From the NCBI GenBank assembly GCA_027017165.1, contig JALURF010000052.1:1-14800 (forward strand): 14,800 nucleotides of DNA, given 5' to 3'. Of the stretch, positions 1 to 6,595 are shown one piece after another. The first letter of the stretch is position 1. Every line of letters begins with the position of its first letter. The notes under the pieces were generated by a model. The model made no database searches. It was not told the origin of the DNA and saw only the letters and a list, made by a program, of their open reading frames with translations. The stretch is from Thermofilaceae archaeon. GTDB lineage: Archaea > Thermoproteota > Thermoprotei > Thermofilales > B69-G16. A program made the position numbers and the translations under genes.

Positions 1-291
1 ACCGTGGACGCTGAAGCTTTAGATAAGGCTAAGAGAGTCGCGGAAAATAAGAATATACCCCTCTCAAGGCTAATTGAGAATTTTCTGTCCTTTTTCGCCG
101 AGCCCTACGTCTACTGCTTTAGCTGTGGGGAAAAATTTTATGTTAAAGATGCGGAAGTCTGCCCTAAATGTGGATGGCTTATATGCCTTAAATGCCGCGC
201 GTGTAGATGTGGATTAGACGAGGATACGGCTGTTTCAATTTTCTACATGAGAAAGGTATACGAAGACCTGTTAATCGGGAGGCTTAAATAG
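1..291 (+). CDS. Ribbon-helix-helix / zinc-ribbon protein, 5' end cut by window
   Basis: The frame is open to the left edge, so the gene is probably truncated. The GTG at 4 could serve as a start, but the residues after it (VDAEALDKAKRVAE, then IPLSRLIENFL) resemble the end of the beta strand and the two helices of a ribbon-helix-helix DNA-binding domain, whose strand needs residues encoded upstream. From about residue 35 (GTG counted as 1) follows a cysteine-rich section with Cys 38, 41, 53, 56, 61, 64, 67 and 69. The first two CxxC pairs form a classic zinc ribbon and the last four cysteines could hold a second metal. The order suggests a small DNA-binding protein with a zinc module; its target is unknown. 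It ends 9 bp before the next gene and probably shares its transcript. The RHH assignment rests on pattern resemblance only. Confidence 0.6.
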   Translation, partial: TVDAEALDKAKRVAENKNIPLSRLIENFLSFFAEPYVYCFSCGEKFYVKDAEVCPKCGWLICLKCRACRCGLDEDTAVSIFYMRKVYEDLLIGRLK

Positions 292-300
292 GGTGAGAAT

Positions 301-1020
301 ATGCTCGTTTGGATTTACTGGTTTATCAGCTTAACTGTGGTAACTTACGCTAGCGCCTACATAGTTAAAAAATACAGGGAACATGGATTCGCCGCTTTAA
401 CCGCCTTTTACACAATCTATCTCGGAGCCTCCCAGATACTGGCCAGTAGAATTATAAAATTCGACTTGGGATTCTACCAGTTTTATGCTCCTGCCGCTGT
501 TTTCATTTACCCGTTTATCGCCCAGGCAATCGATATGATAAACGAGGTTTACGGGAGGAGAAGCGCTCATCTAGCCATTATAATAGCGTTTATTACGCAG
601 GTCCTGCTCGTAACATTTATAGCCATGGTTAACTCCCTCAGCCCAGCCCCATTCTTCCAATTCGAGGAAGCGTGGCAAAGCCTCTTCGGCTTAAGCATTA
701 GAATCACAGCCGCGAGCTGGATATCATTCCTAATATGCTCAAATCTGGACGCTTACGTGTTTGACGCTCTTAAGAGAAAATTTCTGACAAAAGAGCTTAG
801 CTTCAAGCTAGACACTTCTCTAAACCCCTATGTATGGCTTAGATCGAGTGTAAGCGATATTCTGGACCTCACGCTGGACTCGATAATCTTTGTTACGCTG
901 GCTTTCTACGGAGTAATGCCCGTAATACCATTGATCATAGGACAAATCATAAGCAAGAACATAATAGGATTCCTAGATAATCCATGGTTCGTCTGGTATA
1001 AACGCCTACTCAGAGAGTAA
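301..1020 (+). CDS. VUT-family (YhhQ-like) transporter, probable 7-deazaguanine precursor uptake
   Basis: A 239-residue, mostly hydrophobic protein with about six membrane segments. It carries the hallmarks of the VUT/DUF165 family: an early YLGASQILASRII segment (about 40-52), the DMINEVYGRRSA motif (78-89) after a membrane helix, and a late LRSSVSDILDLTLDSIIF segment (180-197). Bacterial members import queuosine precursors such as preQ0 or preQ1. In archaea the natural use of preQ0 would be archaeosine in tRNA, which is inference here, since no tRNA-modifying gene is in the window. The start is well supported: GGTGAG at 292-297 lies 3 bases before the ATG. The gene follows the zinc-ribbon gene by 9 bp, suggesting one transcript. 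Its 3' end converges on vapC, and the 66-bp gap holds T-rich runs at about 1045-1057 that could end transcription. Confidence 0.8.
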   Translation: MLVWIYWFISLTVVTYASAYIVKKYREHGFAALTAFYTIYLGASQILASRIIKFDLGFYQFYAPAAVFIYPFIAQAIDMINEVYGRRSAHLAIIIAFITQVLLVTFIAMVNSLSPAPFFQFEEAWQSLFGLSIRITAASWISFLICSNLDAYVFDALKRKFLTKELSFKLDTSLNPYVWLRSSVSDILDLTLDSIIFVTLAFYGVMPVIPLIIGQIISKNIIGFLDNPWFVWYKRLLRE

Positions 1021-1086
1021 TATCTATCACTCAATAAGCAGACTTTCATTTATTTGGTTATGCCATCTTCAATACTTTATAAAGCT

Positions 1087-1488
1087 TTACAGCGATATGA
1101 GAATAGTCCGAGTCTCTTTCACCTCTTTTATCGCCGGGTCTGTCGTTATTATCGTTGCATTTATCTCTTTAGCTAGCGCTAATGTATAGCAGTCTACTAA
1201 CGATAACTTATCGCGATATTTATGTTTAAGTTTAGCCGCAGTCCTTGTTATATTCTCGTTTAGAGGAAGAATTTTAATTTTAGATTTTCTGATGATCATG
1301 TATCGAGTTTCCGCGGCTTGCGCTCCCAGTTTTTCAATAGTTTTATAGTAGAGTTCTGCTAGGTTTAATTCAGAAATATAACCTTCAGCTTTTCCTTGAA
1401 AAACCTTCACAAAGTACTGTTTTACCCTCCTATCTCCGGCGAAGTAGAGTGCTAGTACCCCTGTATCGAAGACGTATCTAGGTTTCAA
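1087..1488 (-). CDS. vapC: PIN-domain ribonuclease, VapC-like toxin
   Basis: A 133-residue single-domain PIN protein, the usual length for VapC. The expected acidic metal ligands are all visible: Asp8 in YVFDTG, Glu45 in LNLAELYY, Asp99 in LSLVDCYTLALA and Asp117 in IITTDPAI. VapC proteins are Mg2+-dependent ribonucleases, commonly cutting tRNA or rRNA, held inactive by the partner antitoxin; the RNA target here cannot be read from sequence. The ATG lies inside the antitoxin gene (11-bp overlap), which implies translational coupling and fixed stoichiometry. The active site looks complete, so there is no sign of decay. Confidence 0.88.
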   Translation of the reverse strand: MKPRYVFDTGVLALYFAGDRRVKQYFVKVFQGKAEGYISELNLAELYYKTIEKLGAQAAETRYMIIRKSKIKILPLNENITRTAAKLKHKYRDKLSLVDCYTLALAKEINATIITTDPAIKEVKETRTILISL

Positions 1489-1714
1489 GCTCTATCTCCT
1501 TCTCTCTAGCTTTAACAATTTCCCTAGCTATTTCTAGCATTACTTCTCCATCCAAGCCGAAAGCATCTTCCATATCAATCAGCGGTATTATCGTTATAAC
1601 TCCTCCTTCATCTATGAATACTGCTTTATCGGAAAATCCGTATTTCCTCCTGAGTTCTGCAGGGATAGATACCTGCCCCTTCTTAGATATCTTCACGACG
1701 TAAGTTTTAGCCAT
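1478..1714 (-). CDS. vapB: AbrB/SpoVT-type antitoxin, VapB-like
   Basis: A 78-residue protein. Residues about 4-46 form an AbrB/SpoVT swapped-hairpin DNA-binding domain, with the family core KISKKGQVSIPAELRRKYG followed by a short strand with an acidic turn (AVFIDEGGVITIIPL). The tail, residues 47-78, is helical and charged (EIAREIVKAREKEIELE), as expected for the toxin-binding part of a VapB. It should neutralise VapC and repress the shared promoter. The start is supported by GGTGG at 1721-1725, six bases before the ATG, and a TATA-like element upstream. The gene overlaps vapC by 11 bp on the same strand, so the pair forms one operon. Confidence 0.88.
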   Translation of the reverse strand: MAKTYVVKISKKGQVSIPAELRRKYGFSDKAVFIDEGGVITIIPLIDMEDAFGLDGEVMLEIAREIVKAREKEIELET

Positions 1715-1720
1715 ATAAAT

Positions 1721-1758
1721 CCACCCCAGATAATCAAAGTAAGAAATTATAATATAAA
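1721..1758 (-). promoter_or_regulatory. vapBC promoter region
   Basis: On the minus strand TTTATATT (1751-1758) resembles an archaeal TATA box. A start site about 25 bases downstream, near 1729, would leave a short leader carrying the ribosome site GGTGG (1721-1725). Short AAAGT/ACTTT and TTTAC/GTAAA inverted repeats (1736-1783) lie around it and could be an autoregulatory operator, but such repeats arise easily in AT-rich DNA. Confidence 0.5.
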
Positions 1759-1794
1759 ACTTTACTCTTATATTTTAAGTAAAACTTATAGGGT

Positions 1795-1808
1795 TTATTC
1801 TAGAATAA
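1795..1808. repeat. 14-bp perfect palindrome in vapB/M42 intergenic region
   Basis: TTATTCTAGAATAA reads the same on both strands. It lies about 80 bp upstream of vapB and about 100 bp beyond the 3' end of the M42 peptidase gene. The rest of the 196-bp gap (1715-1910) holds no convincing gene. The role is unknown: possibly a regulator site or transcript-end structure. Confidence 0.4.
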
Positions 1809-1910
1809 GCGATGGTGGTACCCTAGATTAATCGTGGTTATTATTCCCAAAATGTTAGAAATAATCGGACTCAAGAAAATTGCACAGTAGACTAAACTAT
1901 AAAACGGACT

Positions 1911-2951
1911 TCAATACTTCACAATCTCTAGTTTTCTGAAATTATCCTCGATCACGACTCTGAGGAGATTTATTACAGCCTCAATATCATTTTTAAAAGC
2001 TAGGCTATAAGAGGAATGGATGTATCTGACTGGCACGGAAATTCCGGCGCTACTCGCCCCTAGCTGTATGTACCACTTGGCGTCAGTCCCGCTTTTAGGC
2101 GATATCTGGAATTGAAACTTTATATTCTCTCTTTTCGCCAACTCTGCTATGTAGTCAACTAGTTTTCTTTGAGCAATAATAGTGGCATCCATAAGCCTAA
2201 TAGCCGCTCCTTCACCAGCTTTAGTCACTATTTTCTCGGATGGAGTGCCTGGGGTATCATTTGCTATAGTTCCCTCGATGGAAATTCCTATATCCGGTTT
2301 AAATCTGTGAGCCAATGTTGAAGCTCCTCGCCCACCTACTTCTTCTTGGACAGTGAAAGCCACTACTACCTTCCCGTACTCAGGCTCCTCAATCCTCTCT
2401 AAAGCCTTTAGCAAAACATAGCATCCAACTCTATCGTCTAGAGCCTTGCCTATAATGCTACTCCCCTCTGAGATAAAGTAGCTGCGAAATACTATCGGAG
2501 TTCCTCTATCCACTCCAAATTTATACGCTTCTTCTCTTGAAGACGCTCCAATATCGACGAATAAGTCATCAATAGTCAACTCTTTCCTACTATTTTTAAG
2601 TAGATGAGGCGGGGTAGCTCCGACAACTCCATAGACTTCACCTTCATGAGTGAGCACAGTTACTAGGTTGCCTATCGCCGTTCCCGGATTTACCCCTCCG
2701 AGATTTGTAACTTTTAGAAAACCTTCGTCAGTCACATAGGTGACCATGAAGCCTATCTCGTCCATGTGTGCCGAGAGAAGCGTTAGAGGCCTGCCTTCTC
2801 CTAATTCGACGTATATATTTCCTATAGAATCTGCTTTGTACTTGAAGCCGAGTCTATCTAGCTCGCTCATCACGAGTTCAGCAACTTTATCTTCGAAGCC
2901 CGGAGGACCCGGAGTAGAGCAGAGCTGTTTAAGCAAAGCGTATTCCGACAT
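1911..2951 (-). CDS. M42-family metalloaminopeptidase
   Basis: A 346-residue dinuclear metallopeptidase of family M42 (TET-type aminopeptidase; some relatives are labelled deblocking aminopeptidase or endoglucanase). Residues expected for two metals and catalysis are present: His62 and Asp64 in LLSAHMDEIGF, Asp172 in ALDDRVG, Glu203-Glu204 in VQEEVGGRGA, Glu226 in ISIEGT and His312 in YIHSSY. Relatives form dodecameric tetrahedral shells in the cytoplasm and trim peptides released by the proteasome; archaeal use in peptide recycling is family knowledge. The start is placed at the ATG ending at 2951, just before SEYALLKQLCSTPGPPGFE, where homology begins. An upstream in-frame TTG at 3005 would add 18 unlikely residues and run across the TATA box. 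There is no ribosome site, and the TATA spacing points to a leaderless mRNA. It follows treT on the same strand but has its own promoter. Confidence 0.9.
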   Translation of the reverse strand: MSEYALLKQLCSTPGPPGFEDKVAELVMSELDRLGFKYKADSIGNIYVELGEGRPLTLLSAHMDEIGFMVTYVTDEGFLKVTNLGGVNPGTAIGNLVTVLTHEGEVYGVVGATPPHLLKNSRKELTIDDLFVDIGASSREEAYKFGVDRGTPIVFRSYFISEGSSIIGKALDDRVGCYVLLKALERIEEPEYGKVVVAFTVQEEVGGRGASTLAHRFKPDIGISIEGTIANDTPGTPSEKIVTKAGEGAAIRLMDATIIAQRKLVDYIAELAKRENIKFQFQISPKSGTDAKWYIQLGASSAGISVPVRYIHSSYSLAFKNDIEAVINLLRVVIEDNFRKLEIVKY

Positions 2952-2963
2952 GGTTTCATTTTC

Positions 2964-3002
2964 ATTGGTAAAGTATATAAATTTTACCAAAAGTTTGGTA
3001 AA
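2964..3002 (-). promoter_or_regulatory. M42 gene promoter with TTTGGTAAA operator array
   Basis: Three copies of one 9-base half-site surround the TATA box. On the plus strand they are ATTGGTAAA (2964-2972), TTTACCAAA (2983-2991) and TTTGGTAAA (2994-3002). The last two form a perfect 20-bp palindrome with a 2-base centre, just upstream of the minus-strand TATA/BRE; the first two bracket the TATA box TTTATATAC (2973-2981). The TATA centre is about 26 bp from the ATG at 2951, the spacing expected for a leaderless transcript. A bound repressor would block TBP/TFB. The regulator is not known. Confidence 0.65.
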
Positions 3003-3005
3003 CAA

Positions 3006-4253
3006 TCATTGAGCGATTTCGAGCACCTTATGAAAGAGAGCCAGATAGTCTTTTACATGCCTAGTTATCAAAAAGTTTTCTCTAACATGTCTTCTAGCCT
3101 CCTTGCCCAGTTTTTTCCTCAGGTTCTCGTCTTTTAGAAGTTTTAGAACTCTATCAGCCGCTTCCTCAACACTTTCTACGATAAAACCGGTTTTCCCGTC
3201 GATCACCTGTACTTTAATCCCGCCTACTCCCCTAGCTACGACGGGAGTTTCCTTCCAGAGGGCCTCTGTTACAGATAAGCCGAAGCCCTCTCTAGTGCTC
3301 ATCTGTAAAGCCACGTCAGCCGCTCTCTGGAAGGCGTTAACCTCTCTATCGCCTACGCCTATCAAATTCGTTAAGAAGTATACATCGTAATCCTCTCCAG
3401 CGTGTCTCACGGCTTTCTCGTAGTATATCCAGCCCTCCGGGTCGTCGTGAGCCATACTAGACACCATTAACAGTTGGACGTCTGGTATCTTTTTCTTAAC
3501 TAGCCTATAGACGTCTATCGCTCCCAGTGGGTCTTTCCAAGGATCAAACCTAGCTACTTGTATGAGTATGGGCTTCTCAGGGTTTACATCGTACTTCTCT
3601 AATACGTAATTGACTTCATCTATGTTCATATCCCTGTTTTTCTCCGATAACGGATCTATAGACGGTCTTATGATATGAGCCTTAGATTTATCGAGTCCCG
3701 GCTGCAGGTATTCGTGCATGTGGAAGATATAGGCGTCGTACATCTTTACAAAATCTTTGAGAAAATCCCATACTGGTTTATAAGGAGTAGAAGCGTCTAT
3801 ATGGCATCTCCATATCCACTTGCTATGATTCGTTCTGTATTTTCTAATGGCTAGAGGTTGTGGATCGTGAATTACTACAACATCTTTATCTAAGTCTAGC
3901 TTTTCCGCGTTTTCTTCGTTAATCCTCAAGTACAGCTTTTTCATATCCTCAGTCAGCTCAACGCTCATCCCCTGTACTCCGTGGTGGAGTAGTTTAGTTA
4001 TTTTAAAAAATTCGGGAGGAGCTTCGATAACCTCCCACTCTACATCAAGTCCTATAGATTCCATCAAAGGGACCATACTGTGTAGTATTTCCGCAACTCC
4101 TCCTCCGAAAGAAGTGGAGTTCACGTGAACGATGGAGGCTCCTTCAAGTTTTCCAGCAAGAGAAAGGATTTCGCTGATATCTCCTCTTAAAGCTATATCC
4201 CTATAATCCTCAAGTTTTCTAACTCTCCTGATTTCAACTTTCAAGAACGACAC
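3006..4253 (-). CDS. treT: Trehalose glycosyltransferring synthase (TreT), GT4 family
   Basis: A 415-residue GT-B glycosyltransferase that closely matches the archaeal TreT pattern: HVNSTSFGGGVAEIL (43-57), IHDPQPLAI (128-136), WIWRCHID (146-153), RPSIDPLSEKN (196-206), VARFDPWK (233-240), MAHDDPEGWIYYEK (267-280), VNAFQRAADVALQMS (305-319) and the nucleotide-sugar motif REGFGLSVTEALW (321-333) with the E-x7-E pair. TreT reversibly makes trehalose from NDP-glucose and glucose; in Thermococcales and Thermoproteus it sits beside a trehalose/maltose importer, as it does here. It begins one base after the upstream TrmB-like gene, so the two are co-transcribed. The start is uncertain: the GTG ending at 4253 lacks a ribosome site, whereas AAGGTG (4251-4256) lies six bases before an in-frame TTG at 4244, giving 412 residues starting with LKVEIRR. 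Confidence 0.93.
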   Translation of the reverse strand: MSFLKVEIRRVRKLEDYRDIALRGDISEILSLAGKLEGASIVHVNSTSFGGGVAEILHSMVPLMESIGLDVEWEVIEAPPEFFKITKLLHHGVQGMSVELTEDMKKLYLRINEENAEKLDLDKDVVVIHDPQPLAIRKYRTNHSKWIWRCHIDASTPYKPVWDFLKDFVKMYDAYIFHMHEYLQPGLDKSKAHIIRPSIDPLSEKNRDMNIDEVNYVLEKYDVNPEKPILIQVARFDPWKDPLGAIDVYRLVKKKIPDVQLLMVSSMAHDDPEGWIYYEKAVRHAGEDYDVYFLTNLIGVGDREVNAFQRAADVALQMSTREGFGLSVTEALWKETPVVARGVGGIKVQVIDGKTGFIVESVEEAADRVLKLLKDENLRKKLGKEARRHVRENFLITRHVKDYLALFHKVLEIAQ

Positions 4254-4256
4254 CTT
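4251..4256 (-). promoter_or_regulatory. treT: Ribosome site that may set the treT start
   Basis: AAGGTG on the minus strand overlaps the stop of the TrmB-like gene and the GTG often chosen as the treT start. Its six-base spacing to TTG at 4242-4244 fits archaeal initiation well, so translation may begin there instead of at the GTG. Confidence 0.45.
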
Positions 4257-5256
4257 AAGAGATTATTTCAAAAATAACTCCTCCAATATCTTCGAGCATA
4301 GCTCCGATACCTCCAACCTTAACCACTCCATAGTCAGTTCTTAGGAGAATTGAGGCAATGCCATCGTCTAGGATTTTGCCTTCTACAATTCCTTCTACTA
4401 CGACTTCCTTGCCAGTCTTTACTTCAACTCCTTTGACTCTTATTCTCTCTCCTCCTTGAAGTCTGTGTATTATAGCCCATATAGAGGTAAATCTGCCCTT
4501 TAGCGGGGGAGAATTCACACACTTTGACGTCTGAATTAGAGAACTGTAGAAGAGATCTGTAAGTGCTCTCACCAGTATAGGCTCTGTCGTCAATATAGAA
4601 TAGTTTATACGAGGATCGCTGATGACCCCTGCATTCGCGTCTACGAGCACTATCGTCAAGGAGGGGGCTTTCCTAACGTGGAGCTCTGCATTTTCCTTAA
4701 TATATGGATCATCGATTTCGAGATCCCCATAGCTGGTAATCGTTACGTTAACCCCTCTTCGCAGAGCTCTTTTCAATTCGTCTTTGAGCTCGGTTATCAA
4801 ATGAGGAGTTGTAGCGAGCAGCAACTGGTATTCGGCCCTTTTAAGTAAAGGCAACGTTAAATCCGCCGGTTCGATCTCCACTACCCACGTAGTTTTATCC
4901 TCTAACCTGCCTTTTAGAGCGAAAACATTTATCAAGTTTAGGGTATCGCCGCACAGCTTATCTAGTCTCCTTTTCTCTTTTTCTACGAGAACTCTAAGAG
5001 CTATATTTGGATCTACGGGTTTGAATTTCCTAGGCCTACCTTCGATTATCTCTATTAGCCCTTTTTCGCTTAATTTTCTAGCTATGTCGTATATCCTACT
5101 ATGGGGTATACCACTACTCTTCACTAATTCACTAGCCGTTAGAATCCCTCCTCTAAGAAGTGTTAAGTACGCATTAATCTCGTAGAGGCTGAGGCCGAGG
5201 TTTGAGAGCCTTTCTTTCAGCTCATTTACCAACTCTTTATCCTTATAAATGAACAT
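4255..5256 (-). CDS. TrmB-family sugar-responsive transcription regulator
   Basis: A 333-residue protein with the three-part TrmB layout. Residues about 20-80 form a winged helix (LGLSLYEINAYLTLL, then ASELVKSSGIPHSRIYDIARKL and the wing region GRPRKFKPVDP). The middle, about 110-230, resembles the TrmB effector-binding core with short hydrophobic strands (LLLATTPHLI, VNVTITSYGD). The C-terminal beta-rich domain ends in GGIGAMLED (315-323), the conserved end of TrmB sugar-binding domains. In Thermococcales TrmB represses the trehalose/maltose operon until sugar binds. Here it is divergent from malEFG and directly upstream of treT, so these are the likely targets, as inference. The ATG at 5256 has no clear ribosome site and may be leaderless, with an AATTTATC box at 5283-5290. 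It is paralogous to the regulator at 12778-13920. Confidence 0.88.
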   Translation of the reverse strand: MFIYKDKELVNELKERLSNLGLSLYEINAYLTLLRGGILTASELVKSSGIPHSRIYDIARKLSEKGLIEIIEGRPRKFKPVDPNIALRVLVEKEKRRLDKLCGDTLNLINVFALKGRLEDKTTWVVEIEPADLTLPLLKRAEYQLLLATTPHLITELKDELKRALRRGVNVTITSYGDLEIDDPYIKENAELHVRKAPSLTIVLVDANAGVISDPRINYSILTTEPILVRALTDLFYSSLIQTSKCVNSPPLKGRFTSIWAIIHRLQGGERIRVKGVEVKTGKEVVVEGIVEGKILDDGIASILLRTDYGVVKVGGIGAMLEDIGGVIFEIIS

Positions 5257-5314
5257 GAATAAGATTTAAATATGAGTCCTTGATAAATTTTTTTATCACT
5301 AATCGGTGATAAAA
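5257..5314. promoter_or_regulatory. Divergent malE / TrmB promoter with 24-bp palindromic operator
   Basis: Arms TTTTATCAC (5291-5299) and GTGATAAAA (5306-5314) are perfect inverted repeats around a six-base centre. A third half-site, TGATAAA at 5281-5287, forms a second inverted repeat with TTTATCA at 5292-5298. The plus-strand TATA box TTTAAATA (5265-5272) predicts a malE start site near 5294, inside the palindrome. The right arm also holds the ribosome site GGTGA (5305-5309) and the first base of the malE ATG. A minus-strand TATA candidate for the TrmB gene (5283-5290) lies in the same cluster, so one bound regulator could cover both promoters. The core TATCAC-N6-GTGATA differs by one spacer base from the TGM motif bound by TrmBL1 in Thermococcales. 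Confidence 0.8.
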
Positions 5315-6579
5315 TGTCTGCCGAGAAGAAGATTTTGACAAATCTAATCGTCTCATTTATAATTGGACTGTTAGTCGGAGCCGCCTTAGGAGTATATCTG
5401 ATAGCGCCGCTCCTAGCTCCTCCGCCCCCGGCCGCGCCCGTGGAACTAACGGTTTTCAGCCTATGGGGAGGAGCTGAAGAAGAAAACTTTCTCAAATGTC
5501 TTAAAGCTTTTGAAGAAGAAACCGGTATTAAAGTTAAACACGTACACCAGACGACTGAAGGTTTGATGGTTGGCGTGCCCTCCCAATTCGCGGCTGGCAA
5601 ATCGGTGGCGGACGTTATTATAGCTCCCTGGCCTGCTTGGATACGAAGTCTAGCTAAAGAAGGACATTTAATGGAGGTTACTGATCTTATAGATCCTACT
5701 AAATATCCTAAAGATTACATAGACCTAGTAACCGTGGATGGCAAAATATACGCTGCACCATTTAAAGCCTGGGCTAAACCCGGCTTCTGGTATAAGAAAT
5801 CTTTCTTCGAGAAACACGGATTAAAACCGCCTAAAACTTGGGATGAATTCCTAGACCTATTGGAGAAACTCAAAAACATACCCGGGATAGAGGCTCCGAT
5901 AGCTAGCGGAGACGGTGTAGGATGGCCACTATCCGATATAACCGAGGCATTCATAATAAACAGGGGAAGCCCAGACCTACAGGTTAAACTCATAAACGGC
6001 GAAATCACCTTCACGGATCCAGAAGTTAGGAAAGTATTCGAAGAACTCACAGACCTCATAAAGAAGGGATACTTTAGCACTCCCGACGAGTGGACTGCTC
6101 AAATCGACAAACTGTGGAACGAGAAATATGGGATATACTTTATGGGCAACTGGATGACCGTCATGCCACAAGTCAAAGACGTAAACGACCTAGGGTTCTT
6201 CCCATTCCCAGAGGCTAAAGGAGTTGTAGCTGGAGGAGACTGGGTTATAATACCGAAGTATACCGAGCACCCAGAGGAAGCTAAGAAGCTCCTACAGTTC
6301 CTAGCTGGTCCTAAAGGACAGGAGATAATGGTTAAACAGGGAGGATTCCTAGGCACTCACGCCGATGTACCAGCTGAAGCTTACAAGCCAGCCGATAAGG
6401 CTGTAGTAGACTTCATCAAAACCGTTAAAGTAGTGCCAGACCTAGACGACGCCATCGGCGGCGACTTCCAGTTGACCTTCTGGGATCAGCTCAAGCTACT
6501 CTGGGTAGATCCGGGAGCTCTAGACAGTGTATTAGAAACACTTAAAGATAGCCATTTGAAAACTTTAGGTAAAGAGTAA
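5314..6579 (+). CDS. malE: Sugar ABC transporter substrate-binding protein (MalE-like, trehalose/maltose type)
   Basis: A 421-residue extracellular binding protein of the MalE/SBP_bac_1 family. An N-terminal membrane helix (about 10-34) is followed by a proline-rich linker (APPPPAAP, about 35-42) and then the mature fold, starting VELTVFSLWGGAEEENF. Further family landmarks are FEEETGIKVKHVHQT, ADVIIAPWPAWI, YAAPFKAWAKPGFWYKKSFFEKHG, PPKTWDEFLDLLEKL and, near the end, GGDWVIIPKYTEHPEEAKKLLQFLAG. There is no lipobox cysteine, so it is probably held at the cell surface by the uncleaved N-terminal helix. It should deliver a disaccharide to MalF/MalG; trehalose or maltose is inferred from the neighbouring treT. 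It is the first gene of malEFG, and its ribosome site and start codon lie in the operator. The malF gene follows after 16 bases. Confidence 0.92.
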   Translation: MSAEKKILTNLIVSFIIGLLVGAALGVYLIAPLLAPPPPAAPVELTVFSLWGGAEEENFLKCLKAFEEETGIKVKHVHQTTEGLMVGVPSQFAAGKSVADVIIAPWPAWIRSLAKEGHLMEVTDLIDPTKYPKDYIDLVTVDGKIYAAPFKAWAKPGFWYKKSFFEKHGLKPPKTWDEFLDLLEKLKNIPGIEAPIASGDGVGWPLSDITEAFIINRGSPDLQVKLINGEITFTDPEVRKVFEELTDLIKKGYFSTPDEWTAQIDKLWNEKYGIYFMGNWMTVMPQVKDVNDLGFFPFPEAKGVVAGGDWVIIPKYTEHPEEAKKLLQFLAGPKGQEIMVKQGGFLGTHADVPAEAYKPADKAVVDFIKTVKVVPDLDDAIGGDFQLTFWDQLKLLWVDPGALDSVLETLKDSHLKTLGKE

Positions 6580-6595
6580 AAACGGGTAGAAGGGT

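Noticed and set aside
1284..1296. C-box-like CTGATGA, possible C/D guide RNA
   Set aside because: It lies within vapC coding sequence and no matching D box or C'/D' pair is found at the right distance.
2952..3005. 18-residue N-terminal extension of the M42 peptidase from TTG
   Set aside because: It would be translated from DNA that forms the TATA box and operator, and it is not part of the peptidase fold.
2740..3012. 90-codon plus-strand open frame opposite the M42 gene
   Set aside because: It is antisense to the M42 start and covers the promoter palindromes, with no recognisable domain.
5226..5600. 124-codon minus-strand open frame across the malE start
   Set aside because: It is antisense to malE and runs through the operator. 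Its Ser/Pro/Thr-rich translation is typical of a shadow frame.
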